DNA of 64,000 bases from Asticcacaulis sp. (GTDB taxonomy: Bacteria; Pseudomonadota; Alphaproteobacteria; Caulobacterales; Caulobacteraceae), in contig JANQAC010000001.1 in NCBI GenBank assembly GCA_024707255.1, positions 2,200,919-2,264,918 of the forward strand, written 5' to 3'. Under the pieces are notes generated by a model that did no database searches, was not told where the DNA came from, and was given only the letters and a program-made list of their open reading frames with translations. Shown piece after piece: positions 46,953 through 56,382 of the stretch (position 1 is its first letter; each line of letters starts with the position of its first letter). A program made the translations under genes and the position numbers.

Positions 46953-49520
46953 ATGGCCGATAATCTCGAAAAATATCGCCAGAAGCGCGATTTCAAGATC
47001 ACCGCCGAGCCGGAAGGCATCGTCAGGAAAACATCCGGTCATCGTTATCTGATCCAGAAACACGCCGCCACACGTCTGCATTACGATTTCCGCCTCGAAC
47101 TGGATGGCACCCTGAAATCCTGGGCGGTCACCAGGGGACCGAGCCTTGATCCGGCCGATAAGCGCCTGGCGGTCGAGGTCGAGGACCATCCGGTCGATTA
47201 TGGGCGTTTCGAAGGCACGATCCCTAAGGGCCAGTATGGCGGCGGCACGGTCATGCTGTGGGATGAAGGCAGTTGGGAGCCGGTCGGCGATCCCCACGAA
47301 GGCCTGAAAAAGGGCGATTTCAAATTCCGTCTCAATGGCAAGCGCCTGCGGGGCGAATGGGTGCTGGTGCGGATGAAGCCGCGCCCGCAAGACCGGGGCC
47401 GCAATAACTGGCTGCTGATCAAGCACCATGATGGCCACGAGGTTGAAGGCGATGAGGACCATATCCTGACCGACAACATGACCAGTATCGTCAGTGGGCG
47501 GACGATGGAGGAAATCGCCGCCGGCGAGGGGGGCGGCAAGGTGTGGAAATCGAAGCCTGCCAAAAAGGCCAGGCCGACGAAAAAAGCATCCAAAGCCCCA
47601 GCGCTGAAATTTATCGAGCCAGAACTGGCCACCCTGGCCGACGCCATCCCGACGGGCAAGGACTGGCTGCACGAGGTCAAGTTCGATGGCTACCGCACCT
47701 TTGCCTATATCGAAGATGGAAGTGTGCGGATGCTGACGCGTAAGGGTCTCGACTGGACGCCGAAGTTCCAGGCCCTGGCCGACCGTCTGGAGGGGGTGGG
47801 TGTGAAATCCGCTATTATCGACGGCGAGGTCGTGGCGCCGAACGCGGCCGGGCGGTCGAGTTTCACGGAGCTGAAGAACACGCTCTCCGCCGGCAAGAGC
47901 GCCGACCTGCAATATTATGTTTTCGACCTGCTGTATCTCGATGGCGAGGATTTGCGGGGCCTGCCCCTGCTGGAGCGCAAGGCGCGGCTGGCGGATTTGC
48001 TGAAGGGCAAGGATTTTGCCGGCCGCATCAATTTCAGCGAGCACTTCTTCGAGGCGGACAAAGGATTCCTCAACAGGATCTGCGACATGGAAATGGAGGG
48101 GCTGATCTGCAAGCGCGCCGATGCCCCCTATGTCAGCGGGCGGGCCAAATCCTGGCTGAAGGTCAAGTGCCACAAGCGTCAGGAATTCGTCATCGGCGGC
48201 TTTTCGGAACCAACCCATGCCGAGCGCGGCATTGGCGCCATTCTGCTGGGTTATTATGAAGAGGAAAAATTTGTCTATGCGGGCAAGTGTGGCACGGGTT
48301 TCGACCGCGACACGTCGGTTGCCTTGCGCAAGGCGCTGGACGCGATAGAAACGGCCAAAAGCCAGTATGATGACAAATTACCGGCCGATGTCCGGCGGGG
48401 CGCGCATTATGTCACGCTGAAACTGGTTTGCGAAGTCGAATTCACCGAATGGACCGATGATGGCCGCCTGCGCCATCCGTCATTCCAGGGCCTGCGCGAA
48501 GATAAGCCGGCGAAAGAGGTGGGGCGCGACCGGGCATTGCATGTTACAAAAATGGTCATGGAAGCCGATCCGCCGCCCGCCCCGAAGACAAAGCCCAAAT
48601 CGGCCGATGCCGAGGTGGCGGGCATTCGCATTTCGCATCCGGACCGGGTCATCTTTCCGGCCCTGGGCGTCACCAAGCGGCAATTGGCGGAATATTATGA
48701 CAGCATCGCCGAGCGGATGTTGCCCTATATCATCAACCGGCCGATCTCGATGCTGCGCTGCCCGGAGGGCCTTTCCGACACCTGTTTCTTCCAGCGCCAC
48801 ATTCCGCGTCCTGGGGGCAAGGGTGAGATGAAGCACATCTACGACACCGGCGTGAAGGTGAAGGGCCGCGACGAAGACTATATCATGATAAAGGACCGCA
48901 ATGGCCTGATCACCATGGTCCAGTGGGGCGTCATCGAAATCCACCCCTGGGGCGCCATGGCGGATGCGCCGGATAAGCCCAACCAGATTATTTTCGACCT
49001 CGATCCTGATCCGGAAACGCCTTGGGAAAATGTTATCGAAGGCGTGCGGGAGGTGAAGACGCGGCTGGATGAATTCGGCCTCAAAGCCTTCCTGAAGACC
49101 ACCGGCGGCAAGGGGGTGCATGTGGTGGTGCCGCTGACGCCGAAACACACCTGGGCGACCGTCAAGCCCTTTACCCGCGCCATTGCGCAATCCATGGCGC
49201 ATGACCATCCCGACCGATATATCGCCACGGCCAGCAAGGCGGCACGCAAGGGCAAGAGCTTTGTCGACTACCTGCGCAATGACCTCACCGCCACCGCCGT
49301 GGCGCCGTATTCGGTCAGGGCGCGCGAAGGCGCCGGCGTGGCGACGCCGCTGTTCTGGGACGAACTGTCGGTAAAACTGAAGCCGTCGGACTATAATATC
49401 GGCACCATAGCCGAACGCCTGGCGCAATTGAAAAGCGATCCTTGGGTCGATTTCCTGAGTACTGATCAAACGATTAATGAAGACATCCTGACGGCATTGA
49501 AAATCGATATCAACATTTAA
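46953..49520 (+). CDS. ligD: DNA ligase D, three-domain (phosphoesterase-ligase-polymerase)
   Basis: The 855-residue end-joining enzyme. Order as in Pseudomonas LigD: 3'-phosphoesterase (about 1-165, HYDFRLELDG, PIDYGxFEGxIP-type VDYGRFEGTIPKGQYGGG), ATP-dependent ligase (about 205-520, nucleotidyl-lysine near residue 243 in EVKFDGYRTF, ICKRADAPY, KSWLKVKC), and primase/polymerase (about 560-850, SHPDRVIFPALG, FDLDPDPETPWE with its catalytic aspartates, KTTGGKGVHVVVPL). Coupled to ku with no spacer. Together they make a complete two-protein end-joining system. Confidence 0.97.
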   Translation: MADNLEKYRQKRDFKITAEPEGIVRKTSGHRYLIQKHAATRLHYDFRLELDGTLKSWAVTRGPSLDPADKRLAVEVEDHPVDYGRFEGTIPKGQYGGGTVMLWDEGSWEPVGDPHEGLKKGDFKFRLNGKRLRGEWVLVRMKPRPQDRGRNNWLLIKHHDGHEVEGDEDHILTDNMTSIVSGRTMEEIAAGEGGGKVWKSKPAKKARPTKKASKAPALKFIEPELATLADAIPTGKDWLHEVKFDGYRTFAYIEDGSVRMLTRKGLDWTPKFQALADRLEGVGVKSAIIDGEVVAPNAAGRSSFTELKNTLSAGKSADLQYYVFDLLYLDGEDLRGLPLLERKARLADLLKGKDFAGRINFSEHFFEADKGFLNRICDMEMEGLICKRADAPYVSGRAKSWLKVKCHKRQEFVIGGFSEPTHAERGIGAILLGYYEEEKFVYAGKCGTGFDRDTSVALRKALDAIETAKSQYDDKLPADVRRGAHYVTLKLVCEVEFTEWTDDGRLRHPSFQGLREDKPAKEVGRDRALHVTKMVMEADPPPAPKTKPKSADAEVAGIRISHPDRVIFPALGVTKRQLAEYYDSIAERMLPYIINRPISMLRCPEGLSDTCFFQRHIPRPGGKGEMKHIYDTGVKVKGRDEDYIMIKDRNGLITMVQWGVIEIHPWGAMADAPDKPNQIIFDLDPDPETPWENVIEGVREVKTRLDEFGLKAFLKTTGGKGVHVVVPLTPKHTWATVKPFTRAIAQSMAHDHPDRYIATASKAARKGKSFVDYLRNDLTATAVAPYSVRAREGAGVATPLFWDELSVKLKPSDYNIGTIAERLAQLKSDPWVDFLSTDQTINEDILTALKIDINI

Positions 49521-49586
49521 CGCGCTTTCGCATTCAGAACCTGCGATAAGGTTAAACGCCATTCAGGCGAATAAGGACGTATCGCC

Positions 49587-49718
49587 ATGGCCAAGGGACA
49601 AAAGAAGAGCAACAAGGAAGTGCGGAAGCCGAAAAAGGCCGTCGTAAAAGTCGAGACCGTATCCGCCGGCTTCACCAAGGATCAGCGCAACACGCTGGAC
49701 AATATCAAGAAGTCTTGA
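49587..49718 (+). CDS. 43-residue basic small protein
   Basis: Begins MAKGQKKSNKEVRKPKKA, strongly basic, followed by a FTKDQRNTLDNIKKS helix. Very similar short proteins (MAKGQxxSNKExxKPK) occur widely in proteobacteria without known function. TAAGGACG lies nine bases before the ATG. The basic character suggests nucleic-acid or ribosome contact, which is inferred. It lies 66 bases past ligD. Confidence 0.7.
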   Translation: MAKGQKKSNKEVRKPKKAVVKVETVSAGFTKDQRNTLDNIKKS

Positions 49719-49756
49719 TGTTGCCGGGCAAAAGCTGTTAAGCGGGTGTCCGCATT

Positions 49757-49993
49757 ATGGAGACCTGTGACGTGACCACTGCTGAAGCCCTCGAAAAAAT
49801 CTATGAATCGCTCGCCAACGACAATGTCGAACTGGATGCGGCCATCAAGGATCTGAAGGCGGCGCTGGCGGCTGAGGGTCTGAAGGAAGCGGTGGTTGAA
49901 CCGACCCGCCTGGCGCAGAACAACCGCCAGGGCCGCAAGCTGATGCAATCCTATTTCAAGAAAAAAGGCGTCACGGTTACGTTTGCCGCGTAA
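49757..49993 (+). CDS. Hypothetical protein, about 78 residues
   Basis: A small soluble helical protein with EKIYESLANDNVELDAAIKDLKAAL and the basic QNNRQGRKLMQSYFKKKG. A GTG at 49772 has GGAG nine bases upstream and may be the real start, giving 73 residues. I do not recognise a family. Together with the preceding 43-residue gene it forms a short run of small basic proteins after ligD. Confidence 0.6.
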   Translation: METCDVTTAEALEKIYESLANDNVELDAAIKDLKAALAAEGLKEAVVEPTRLAQNNRQGRKLMQSYFKKKGVTVTFAA

Positions 49994-50216
49994 TTTTGTC
50001 CGCATGGACATGGCCGCGCCATGCTAACGGCGTTATTATGATATGTGCTTCCCCCATATGCCGGCGGAAACGCGCGCTATAGTCATACAAAACCTTGATT
50101 CCAATGCGATCATGGGCAAGAGTGACGCCCGTCTGGTGACTTTGGCGGTGTTTTCGGCTCGTGACAGGTGAATTTGGCCGGGGCAGCGATAAAAGGGTCG
50201 ATAAGGGTAGGTGTCC

Positions 50217-50519
50217 ATGAAATATCTTTCGCACACATTGATGGCCGTTTCGGCGTCGCTGATGGCGTTCGCCACCCAGGCGCACGCCCAGATGGTGCCG
50301 CAGGGCTCGTCGCCTATTTCAAATGCACTCGACTGGATTCAGGGCACGCTGATGGGCAAGGTGGCGACCACCGTGGCCGTCATTGCCGTCGCGGCCGTCG
50401 GCTTCATGATGCTGACCGGCCGGATGAACTGGCGCTTCGGCGCCACGGTCATCGTTGGCTGCTTCATCCTGTTCGGCGCCGCCACGATCGTCGGCGGCAT
50501 CCAGGCTGTTGCCAACTAG
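50217..50519 (+). CDS. virB2: Type IV secretion pilin-like protein VirB2
   Basis: A 100-residue prepilin. Signal peptide to about residue 25 (THAQA-type ending TQAHA-QM), then two hydrophobic helices (about 48-70 and 75-97) around a short TGRMNWRFG loop, as in TrbC/VirB2. The pilus and pore subunit of the secretion channel. First gene of the seven-gene run; the ribosome site is TAGGTG. The stop is directly followed by the virB3 ATG. Confidence 0.88.
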   Translation: MKYLSHTLMAVSASLMAFATQAHAQMVPQGSSPISNALDWIQGTLMGKVATTVAVIAVAAVGFMMLTGRMNWRFGATVIVGCFILFGAATIVGGIQAVAN

Positions 50520-50804
50520 ATGTCTGACCTGATCAAGTCACCCGTCTTCAAGGCGCTGACCCAGCCGCAGATGTTCGCGGGCGTTACCTACAGCTATTTC
50601 ATCATCAATGCGGTGGTGACGACCGAAGCCTTCCTGATCACGCGGTCCTTCTGGGCTTTTGCGGTCGCTTTGGGCGTCCATGCCATAGGATACCTGGCCT
50701 GCCTGCGCGAGCCGCGCATCTTCGATCTGTGGCTGACCAAGGTGTCGCGCTGCCCGCGTGTCCGGAACTACCGGTTCTGGCGTTGTAATTCCTATCATCC
50801 GTAA
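50520..50804 (+). CDS. virB3: Type IV secretion protein VirB3
   Basis: A 94-residue inner-membrane protein with the VirB3 opening SPVFKALTQPQMFAGV and one or two hydrophobic helices (about 20-60), then REPRIFDLWLTKVSRCP, the family C-terminal signature. It begins immediately after the virB2 stop. VirB3 works with VirB4, whose gene follows eight bases later. Confidence 0.9.
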   Translation: MSDLIKSPVFKALTQPQMFAGVTYSYFIINAVVTTEAFLITRSFWAFAVALGVHAIGYLACLREPRIFDLWLTKVSRCPRVRNYRFWRCNSYHP

Positions 50805-50812
50805 AGAACAGT

Positions 50813-53242
50813 ATGGCTGACGGTCCCAAGACTTTGAGTGGTTTCGGCAGTTGGTTCGCCAGGGAACAGCGCGTCGGCGACCGGCTGCCCTATGACCGGC
50901 TGCTTGATGACCGGACGATTTGCTTGCGCGATGGCTCGCTGATGCAGTCGCTTTATCTCGAAGGGTTCGCCTTCGAGACGGCAGATACCGACGAGGTCAA
51001 TCACCGCCAGATTATCCGTGCCGCCGCCTTGCGCGCTGTGGGCTCTTCGCGCTTCGTGCTCTATCATCACATCGTGCGCCGGCGGGTCAGTGTCGGGTTG
51101 CAATCGAGCTTCGATGACCCGGTATGCAACCTGATCCAGCAGAAGTGGCAGGATCGGCTGTCCAGCCGGCAGTTGTTCGTCAACGACCTCTTCATCACCA
51201 TTGTCCGGCGCAATCCCAAGGGCAAGGTCGGCTTCGCCGAGAGCGTGGCCAATCTGTTCGGGCGCGGCATGGGCGAAAACAGCCAGGCCGCCGGTCTGGC
51301 GCGCGACCACAAGGAATTGCAGGCGGCGACCGAAGCGCTGCAGGCGGCGCTTCAGGCTTACGGGCCGCGTGTGCTCGGTGGTTACGAGACCGCCAATGGT
51401 CGCTGTTCGGAGCCGCTCGAACTGCTGTCGGCCCTCTATAATGGCGAGATGCGCCCTGTGCTGCGGCCGGCCACCGATCTGGGGCAATATATCCCCTATC
51501 GCCGTGTCAGTTTCGGCCTGGAAGCCTTGGAGCAGTCGAGCCTTGGCGACGGCAAGGATTTTTCGGCCATCCTGTCGCTGAAGGACTATCCGCCGCACGC
51601 CACGCCCGGCATGTGCGACGCCATATTGCGTCTGCCGTTCGAGATGACCCTGACGGAGAGCTTCGCCTTCGTCGATCGTCAGATCGGGTTGGAGCGCATC
51701 AACCTGGCCCTGCGGCGGATGCGCGCGGCTGATGAAGAGGCCATGAGCCTGCGACAGGGGCTGATGTCGGCGAAGGATGACCTGGCCACTGGTTCGATGG
51801 GACTGGGCGAGCACCATATGAGCGTGCTGGTTCGGGCCAAATCGCTGAACGCGCTCGATCCGGCGGTGGCGCAAACCCTGGCGGCCCTGGCCGATCTGGG
51901 CGCCGTGGCGGTACGCGAGGACATCAATCTCGAAGCGGCCTTCTGGGCGCAGTTTCCCGGCAATGAACCCTATATTGCCCGCAAGGCGCTGATCTCCACG
52001 GCGGCCTATGCCTCCTTCGCAAGTTTGCATGGTTTCCCGATCGGCCAGCCGGAAGGCAATCACTGGGGGCAGGCGGTCAGCGTTTTCGAGACCTCATCGG
52101 GTACGCCCTACTATTTCAATTTCCACAAGGCCGATCTGGGCAATTTCACCGTCATCGGGCCATCGGGTTCCGGCAAGACTGTGGTGTTGAATTTCCTGGC
52201 GGCACAGGCGCAGAAGTTCAAGCCGCGCACGGTGCTGTTCGACAAGGATCGCGGCGCCGAAATCTTCATCCGCGCCATTGGCGGGCATTACGCCACTTTG
52301 CGGCCAGGCGAGCCGACCGGCTTCAATCCGCTGCAACTGCCGGATAATCCTGGCAATCGCGCCTTCCTGCGTTCGCTCATCGCGCAATTGCTGCATCGCC
52401 CCGACCAGCCGCTTAATTCGGAAGAAGAGGCGATTATTTCCGAAGCGGTTGACGCCAATTTCGAGCAGGAACCGCAATATCGTCGGCTGCGCTTCTTCCG
52501 TGAACTACTGGGCGGCGTCCGGCGGCCGACGCATGGCGATCTGGCGGCAAGGTTGAACCCTTGGGTAGCAGAGGGGGAGCATTCGTGGCTGTTCGACAAT
52601 GCCGAGGATGAGCTGGACATGGAGGCCCGCACGCTCGGCTTCGACATGACCCTGCTGCTTAATGATCCGACCTTGCGCACGCCGTGCATGATGTACCTGT
52701 TCCAGCGCGTCGAGGAACGACTGGACGGCACACCGACCATAATTATCATCGATGAGGGCTGGAAGGCGCTTGACGATGAAGTGTTCGCCGCCGCCATCCG
52801 CAACTGGATGAAGACCTTGCGCAAGCGCAACGCCATCTTGGGCTTCGGCACACAATCGGCGCGCGACGCCCTCGACAGCCGCATTTCCTCGGCGATCATC
52901 GAACAGGCGGCGACGCAGATCTTCATGCCCAATCCGCGCGCGCAGGCCGAGGATTACTGCGACGGCTTCGGCCTGACCCAGCACGAACTCGACCTGATCC
53001 GCGCCCTGCCGCCGCACGCCCGTGCCTTCCTGGTCAAGCACGGCAATCATTCGGTGGTGGCGCGGCTTGATCTCTCGTCCATGCCCGATATCCTGACCGT
53101 GCTTTCCGGCCGTGAGGCCAGTGTGCGTCATCTCGATGACCTCCGCGCCCAGTATGGCGATGCGCCGGAAGCCTGGTGGCAGCCCCTGACCGGCACGCCG
53201 TGGCCGGAAGATGCCGTCCCGAAAAAGAAAGGGCGGGCGTGA
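50813..53242 (+). CDS. virB4: Type IV secretion ATPase VirB4
   Basis: An 809-residue cytoplasmic ATPase that drives pilus assembly and secretion. The C-terminal RecA-like domain has Walker A GPSGSGKT (about 450), Walker B TIIIIDEGWKAL (about 645) and GFGTQSARDAL. The N-terminal domain contains the CagE/TrbE-type LRLPFEMTLTESFAF. It is full length and intact. The virB6 start overlaps its stop as TGATG. Confidence 0.94.
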   Translation: MADGPKTLSGFGSWFAREQRVGDRLPYDRLLDDRTICLRDGSLMQSLYLEGFAFETADTDEVNHRQIIRAAALRAVGSSRFVLYHHIVRRRVSVGLQSSFDDPVCNLIQQKWQDRLSSRQLFVNDLFITIVRRNPKGKVGFAESVANLFGRGMGENSQAAGLARDHKELQAATEALQAALQAYGPRVLGGYETANGRCSEPLELLSALYNGEMRPVLRPATDLGQYIPYRRVSFGLEALEQSSLGDGKDFSAILSLKDYPPHATPGMCDAILRLPFEMTLTESFAFVDRQIGLERINLALRRMRAADEEAMSLRQGLMSAKDDLATGSMGLGEHHMSVLVRAKSLNALDPAVAQTLAALADLGAVAVREDINLEAAFWAQFPGNEPYIARKALISTAAYASFASLHGFPIGQPEGNHWGQAVSVFETSSGTPYYFNFHKADLGNFTVIGPSGSGKTVVLNFLAAQAQKFKPRTVLFDKDRGAEIFIRAIGGHYATLRPGEPTGFNPLQLPDNPGNRAFLRSLIAQLLHRPDQPLNSEEEAIISEAVDANFEQEPQYRRLRFFRELLGGVRRPTHGDLAARLNPWVAEGEHSWLFDNAEDELDMEARTLGFDMTLLLNDPTLRTPCMMYLFQRVEERLDGTPTIIIIDEGWKALDDEVFAAAIRNWMKTLRKRNAILGFGTQSARDALDSRISSAIIEQAATQIFMPNPRAQAEDYCDGFGLTQHELDLIRALPPHARAFLVKHGNHSVVARLDLSSMPDILTVLSGREASVRHLDDLRAQYGDAPEAWWQPLTGTPWPEDAVPKKKGRA

Positions 53243-54513
53243 TGCAGATCGGTTATTGCCCCGCCATCTCGCTGGTCGGCGAAACCTCGGTATCGGGGTC
53301 GCTCTATGCCATGGACTGCCACATCAATGCGGCGGTCGAGACGGGCTATAACCGTCTGTTCGGACCGGGCGGGGCCTTCGGCTATGCCCTGACCGCCATG
53401 CTGATCATCTATGTCGGCCTGATCGCCTACGGTTTCCTGACCGGACGGACGCGGCTGACTGTCGTGATGATGAGCCCGCGCATCATGACCATGGTTCTGG
53501 TCCTGACCTTCGTGTCCTTCTGGCCGGCCTATCATGCCGTATTTTACGGCCTGATGATGGGCGGACCGGACGAGGTGGCGGCGGCACTGCTCGGTCAGCG
53601 CGGTAGCGCGGTGATGAATTTCGCCCAGAGCCTTGATAACCTGTTCGTCCATTTTGCCGATATCGCCAAACGGCTCGATCCGGCCTATGGAGGGGCTGCC
53701 CGCAATATCGGCAATGTGGCGACGACATCGGCTCAACCGGTACTGATCCTGCCGCATTCCATGCCGGTGACGCTGTTCTGGCTGTCGGGCCTGTGCCTGC
53801 TGGTCTCGACGCTTGGCGTGCTGATCCTGACCCGGCTGGTGCTGTATCTGCTGCTGATCCTGGGGCCGATTTTTATTATCTTCGCCCTGTTTCCGCAGAC
53901 GCGCGGCCTGTTCAATGGCTGGCTGCGGACGACTCTCGTTTTTGCGCTGGCACCTCTGCTGACCGTGCTGGGCGGCACGGCGGCGCTCATGCTGTTCGTA
54001 CCGCTGATCGAGGCCATCGGCAATGATCCGATCGCAGCGGTGACTTCGGTGCAGCCCATGGTTATCCTGTTCATGGGATCGGTGATCTATTGCGCCTTTC
54101 TTTCTACCCTGATGTGGGTCGCGGCCTCGCTGGTGCGTGACTGGCAGGCGGCGATCCGTGAAAAGCCGGCGGGTGATGTGGCGATGAGTTCCATGACCGC
54201 GCAAAGCACCCAGGCGGCGATCTGGCAATCGGCGAACCCGGCCTCGCGTGGCGGGATGGTGATGCCGACCGGTGATGCCTATACCCGTACCGATCCGATG
54301 ATGACGGCGATTAGCCGCAGCAATGATGTGGCGGCTGGCGTGGCCAGTGGTGCGGCCAGCCGTTCTGAAGCGCTGGGGCTTTACGATCCGCAGGCGCGGC
54401 AGGGCTCCGCTGACCGGTTCAGCCGGGTGCAGGGGCTGGGCCAGCGCTTCCGCACGCCTTCGGTTATGCCGAATTTGAAGACACCCACCGTCCCCAAAGG
54501 GACTGAGCGATGA
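53242..54513 (+). CDS. virB6: Type IV secretion inner-membrane protein VirB6
   Basis: A 423-residue polytopic protein (TrbL/VirB6 family). An N-terminal periplasmic part is followed by about five or six hydrophobic helices between residues 50 and 310, including LVLYLLLILGPIFIIFALFP, which is the conserved VirB6 block, and a 110-residue cytoplasmic tail rich in Ser, Ala, Met and Gly. It forms part of the channel. Overlaps virB9 by four bases (ATGA). Confidence 0.88.
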   Translation: MQIGYCPAISLVGETSVSGSLYAMDCHINAAVETGYNRLFGPGGAFGYALTAMLIIYVGLIAYGFLTGRTRLTVVMMSPRIMTMVLVLTFVSFWPAYHAVFYGLMMGGPDEVAAALLGQRGSAVMNFAQSLDNLFVHFADIAKRLDPAYGGAARNIGNVATTSAQPVLILPHSMPVTLFWLSGLCLLVSTLGVLILTRLVLYLLLILGPIFIIFALFPQTRGLFNGWLRTTLVFALAPLLTVLGGTAALMLFVPLIEAIGNDPIAAVTSVQPMVILFMGSVIYCAFLSTLMWVAASLVRDWQAAIREKPAGDVAMSSMTAQSTQAAIWQSANPASRGGMVMPTGDAYTRTDPMMTAISRSNDVAAGVASGAASRSEALGLYDPQARQGSADRFSRVQGLGQRFRTPSVMPNLKTPTVPKGTER

Positions 54514-55292
54514 TGAAAAAAGCTTTCCTCTTGATGATAATTTCGGCGCTGCCGGGCTCAGGTCTGGCCCAGAGCTATGAGCCGGACAGCCGTTTGCGCA
54601 CGATCGATTACGACCCGGCGGCGGTGGTCAGGCTGGAAGGCTGCCAGAATTTCCAGACCATGATCACCCTGGCCTCGGATGAGCATGTCGAAAATGTCGG
54701 GGTTGGCGATTCCGCCGCTTGGCAGGTGACGCCCAACAAGCGCGGCAACCTGATCTTCGTCAAGGCGATTGCCCCGAAGGGCTATACCAATATGTCGGTG
54801 GTCAGCGATAAGCGCAGCTATAGTTTCGAATTGCGCACCGCGCCGGCTTCGGATTGTGCCCGAGGGCAGATTACCTATGAGCTGCGCTTCCGCTATCCGC
54901 CCGCGCAGAGCGCGGGAACGCCGGTCAATCCCGCTTCGCCGCCGGACCCGAACGCCTTCCTGCCAGTGCCGGAAAAGCGCAACGCCGCCTATACGTTCAG
55001 CGGTGCGGCCGACCTGGTGCCGATCCGGGTCTTCGATGATGGCATCTCGACCTATATGAAATGGGCCACGGGCGTGACGGCGCCGGCCGTCTATGCCTTG
55101 AATTCCGACAATACCGAGAGCATTGTCAACTATGCCTCGCGGGGTGATTATTTCGTCGTCGAGCAGGTGGCGCCGGCCTTCGTCCTGCGGCGCGGCGATG
55201 AAAAGGCCACGCTGTATAACGATACCTACGCCGTGCAGGGGCTGGACAGCCTGTCGCCCAAACCGCGCGGCAAGAACGGGAGTGCGAAGTAA
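54510..55292 (+). CDS. virB9: Type IV secretion protein VirB9
   Basis: A 260-residue periplasmic/outer-membrane core protein with a signal peptide ending near GSGLA-QS. The N-terminal domain has DSRLRTIDYDPAAVVRL and the C-terminal domain PIRVFDDGISTYMKW and the AFVLRRGD segment, the usual VirB9 signatures. In the core complex it pairs with VirB7 and VirB10; no VirB7-like lipoprotein was found next to it. Confidence 0.93.
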   Translation: MMKKAFLLMIISALPGSGLAQSYEPDSRLRTIDYDPAAVVRLEGCQNFQTMITLASDEHVENVGVGDSAAWQVTPNKRGNLIFVKAIAPKGYTNMSVVSDKRSYSFELRTAPASDCARGQITYELRFRYPPAQSAGTPVNPASPPDPNAFLPVPEKRNAAYTFSGAADLVPIRVFDDGISTYMKWATGVTAPAVYALNSDNTESIVNYASRGDYFVVEQVAPAFVLRRGDEKATLYNDTYAVQGLDSLSPKPRGKNGSAK

Positions 55293-56378
55293 ATGGCTAT
55301 TGGTTCGCGTTTGCCGCCGGGCAATGATCCTCGTCTGAAGATCGATGCCGATGAACTCGATGCCGCCAATGTTCAGGCCATGCCGCAGGTGGCGAAGGCG
55401 TCGGGCATGGGTGATGGCGTCGGTCTGGCGCTGGGCGTCATCGGTGTGCTGGCCCTGGGCGCCCTGACCTGGGCCGGCCTGTCCGACCAGAAGCCGCGCC
55501 CTCAGCCGGCTCCGCCGCCGCAGGCCACGCGGCCCGCGCCGCAGCCGTCTGTATTACCGCCGATCGATCCCTCGGTTAATCCGGTGGAGACGCCGGAACC
55601 ACAGTCCCTGCTGGTGCAGCCGCCGGTTCAGGTGGCGCAGCCACAGGCACCGGCGCCAGTCGCCGACGGCAGCACACGCGCCCCTGCCCTGATTATCGAT
55701 AACAGTGTGCCGGCGTCGCAGCAGGCGGCGCAACAGCAGGCGGCTGCGGCGGCGGCGGCGGCCAAGCCCGCCAACACCAATGACGCTTTCCTTGCCGCCC
55801 AAACGGCCAATGTGTCGCAAAAAGCGTGGAAGATCGGCGATCCGTCGCGCGTGGTGCCGCAGGGCGCGGTGATCCCGGCCGTGCTGGAAACAGCGATCAA
55901 TTCCGACCTGCCGGGCTATACCCGCGCCATCGTTTCGCGCGATATTCGCAGTTTTGACGGCACCAATATCCTGATCCCGCGTGGCTCGCGCCTGATCGGG
56001 CAATACAAATCGGGCCTGACCAGCGGCGAAACCCGTGCCTTTATCATTTGGGACCGCCTGATCCGCCCGGACGGGCTGTCGGTGCAACTGGCCTCGCCGG
56101 CGACCGACGATCTCGGCCAGGCCGGGGCGACCGGCAAGGTGGATACCCACTTCGCCAAGCGTTTCGGCTCGTCCATGCTTTTGTCGATCGTCAACGGCCT
56201 GTCGACCATAGCCAGCGGCAAGAGTTCGTCGACCATCGTCATCGGGACATCCTCGGATGCCTCCGGCGTCATCGGCGAGGCGCTGTCCAACGACATCAAG
56301 ATCCCGCCGACGATCAAGGTGCCGCAGGGCGCGCCGATCCAGGTCTTCGCCGCGCGCGATCTCGATTTTAACCAGTAG
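55293..56378 (+). CDS. virB10: Type IV secretion protein VirB10
   Basis: A 361-residue protein spanning both membranes. Short cytoplasmic start, one transmembrane helix (about 44-64, GVGLALGVIGVLALGALTWAG), a long proline- and glutamine-rich linker (about 68-165), then the TrbI/VirB10 beta-barrel domain with VVPQGAVIPAVLETAINSDLPG, RDIRSFDG and IPRGSRLIGQY. The C-terminal IPPTIKVPQGAPIQVFAARDLDF is typical. It follows virB9 with no spacer. Confidence 0.95.
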   Translation: MAIGSRLPPGNDPRLKIDADELDAANVQAMPQVAKASGMGDGVGLALGVIGVLALGALTWAGLSDQKPRPQPAPPPQATRPAPQPSVLPPIDPSVNPVETPEPQSLLVQPPVQVAQPQAPAPVADGSTRAPALIIDNSVPASQQAAQQQAAAAAAAAKPANTNDAFLAAQTANVSQKAWKIGDPSRVVPQGAVIPAVLETAINSDLPGYTRAIVSRDIRSFDGTNILIPRGSRLIGQYKSGLTSGETRAFIIWDRLIRPDGLSVQLASPATDDLGQAGATGKVDTHFAKRFGSSMLLSIVNGLSTIASGKSSSTIVIGTSSDASGVIGEALSNDIKIPPTIKVPQGAPIQVFAARDLDFNQ

Positions 56379-56382
56379 GACA

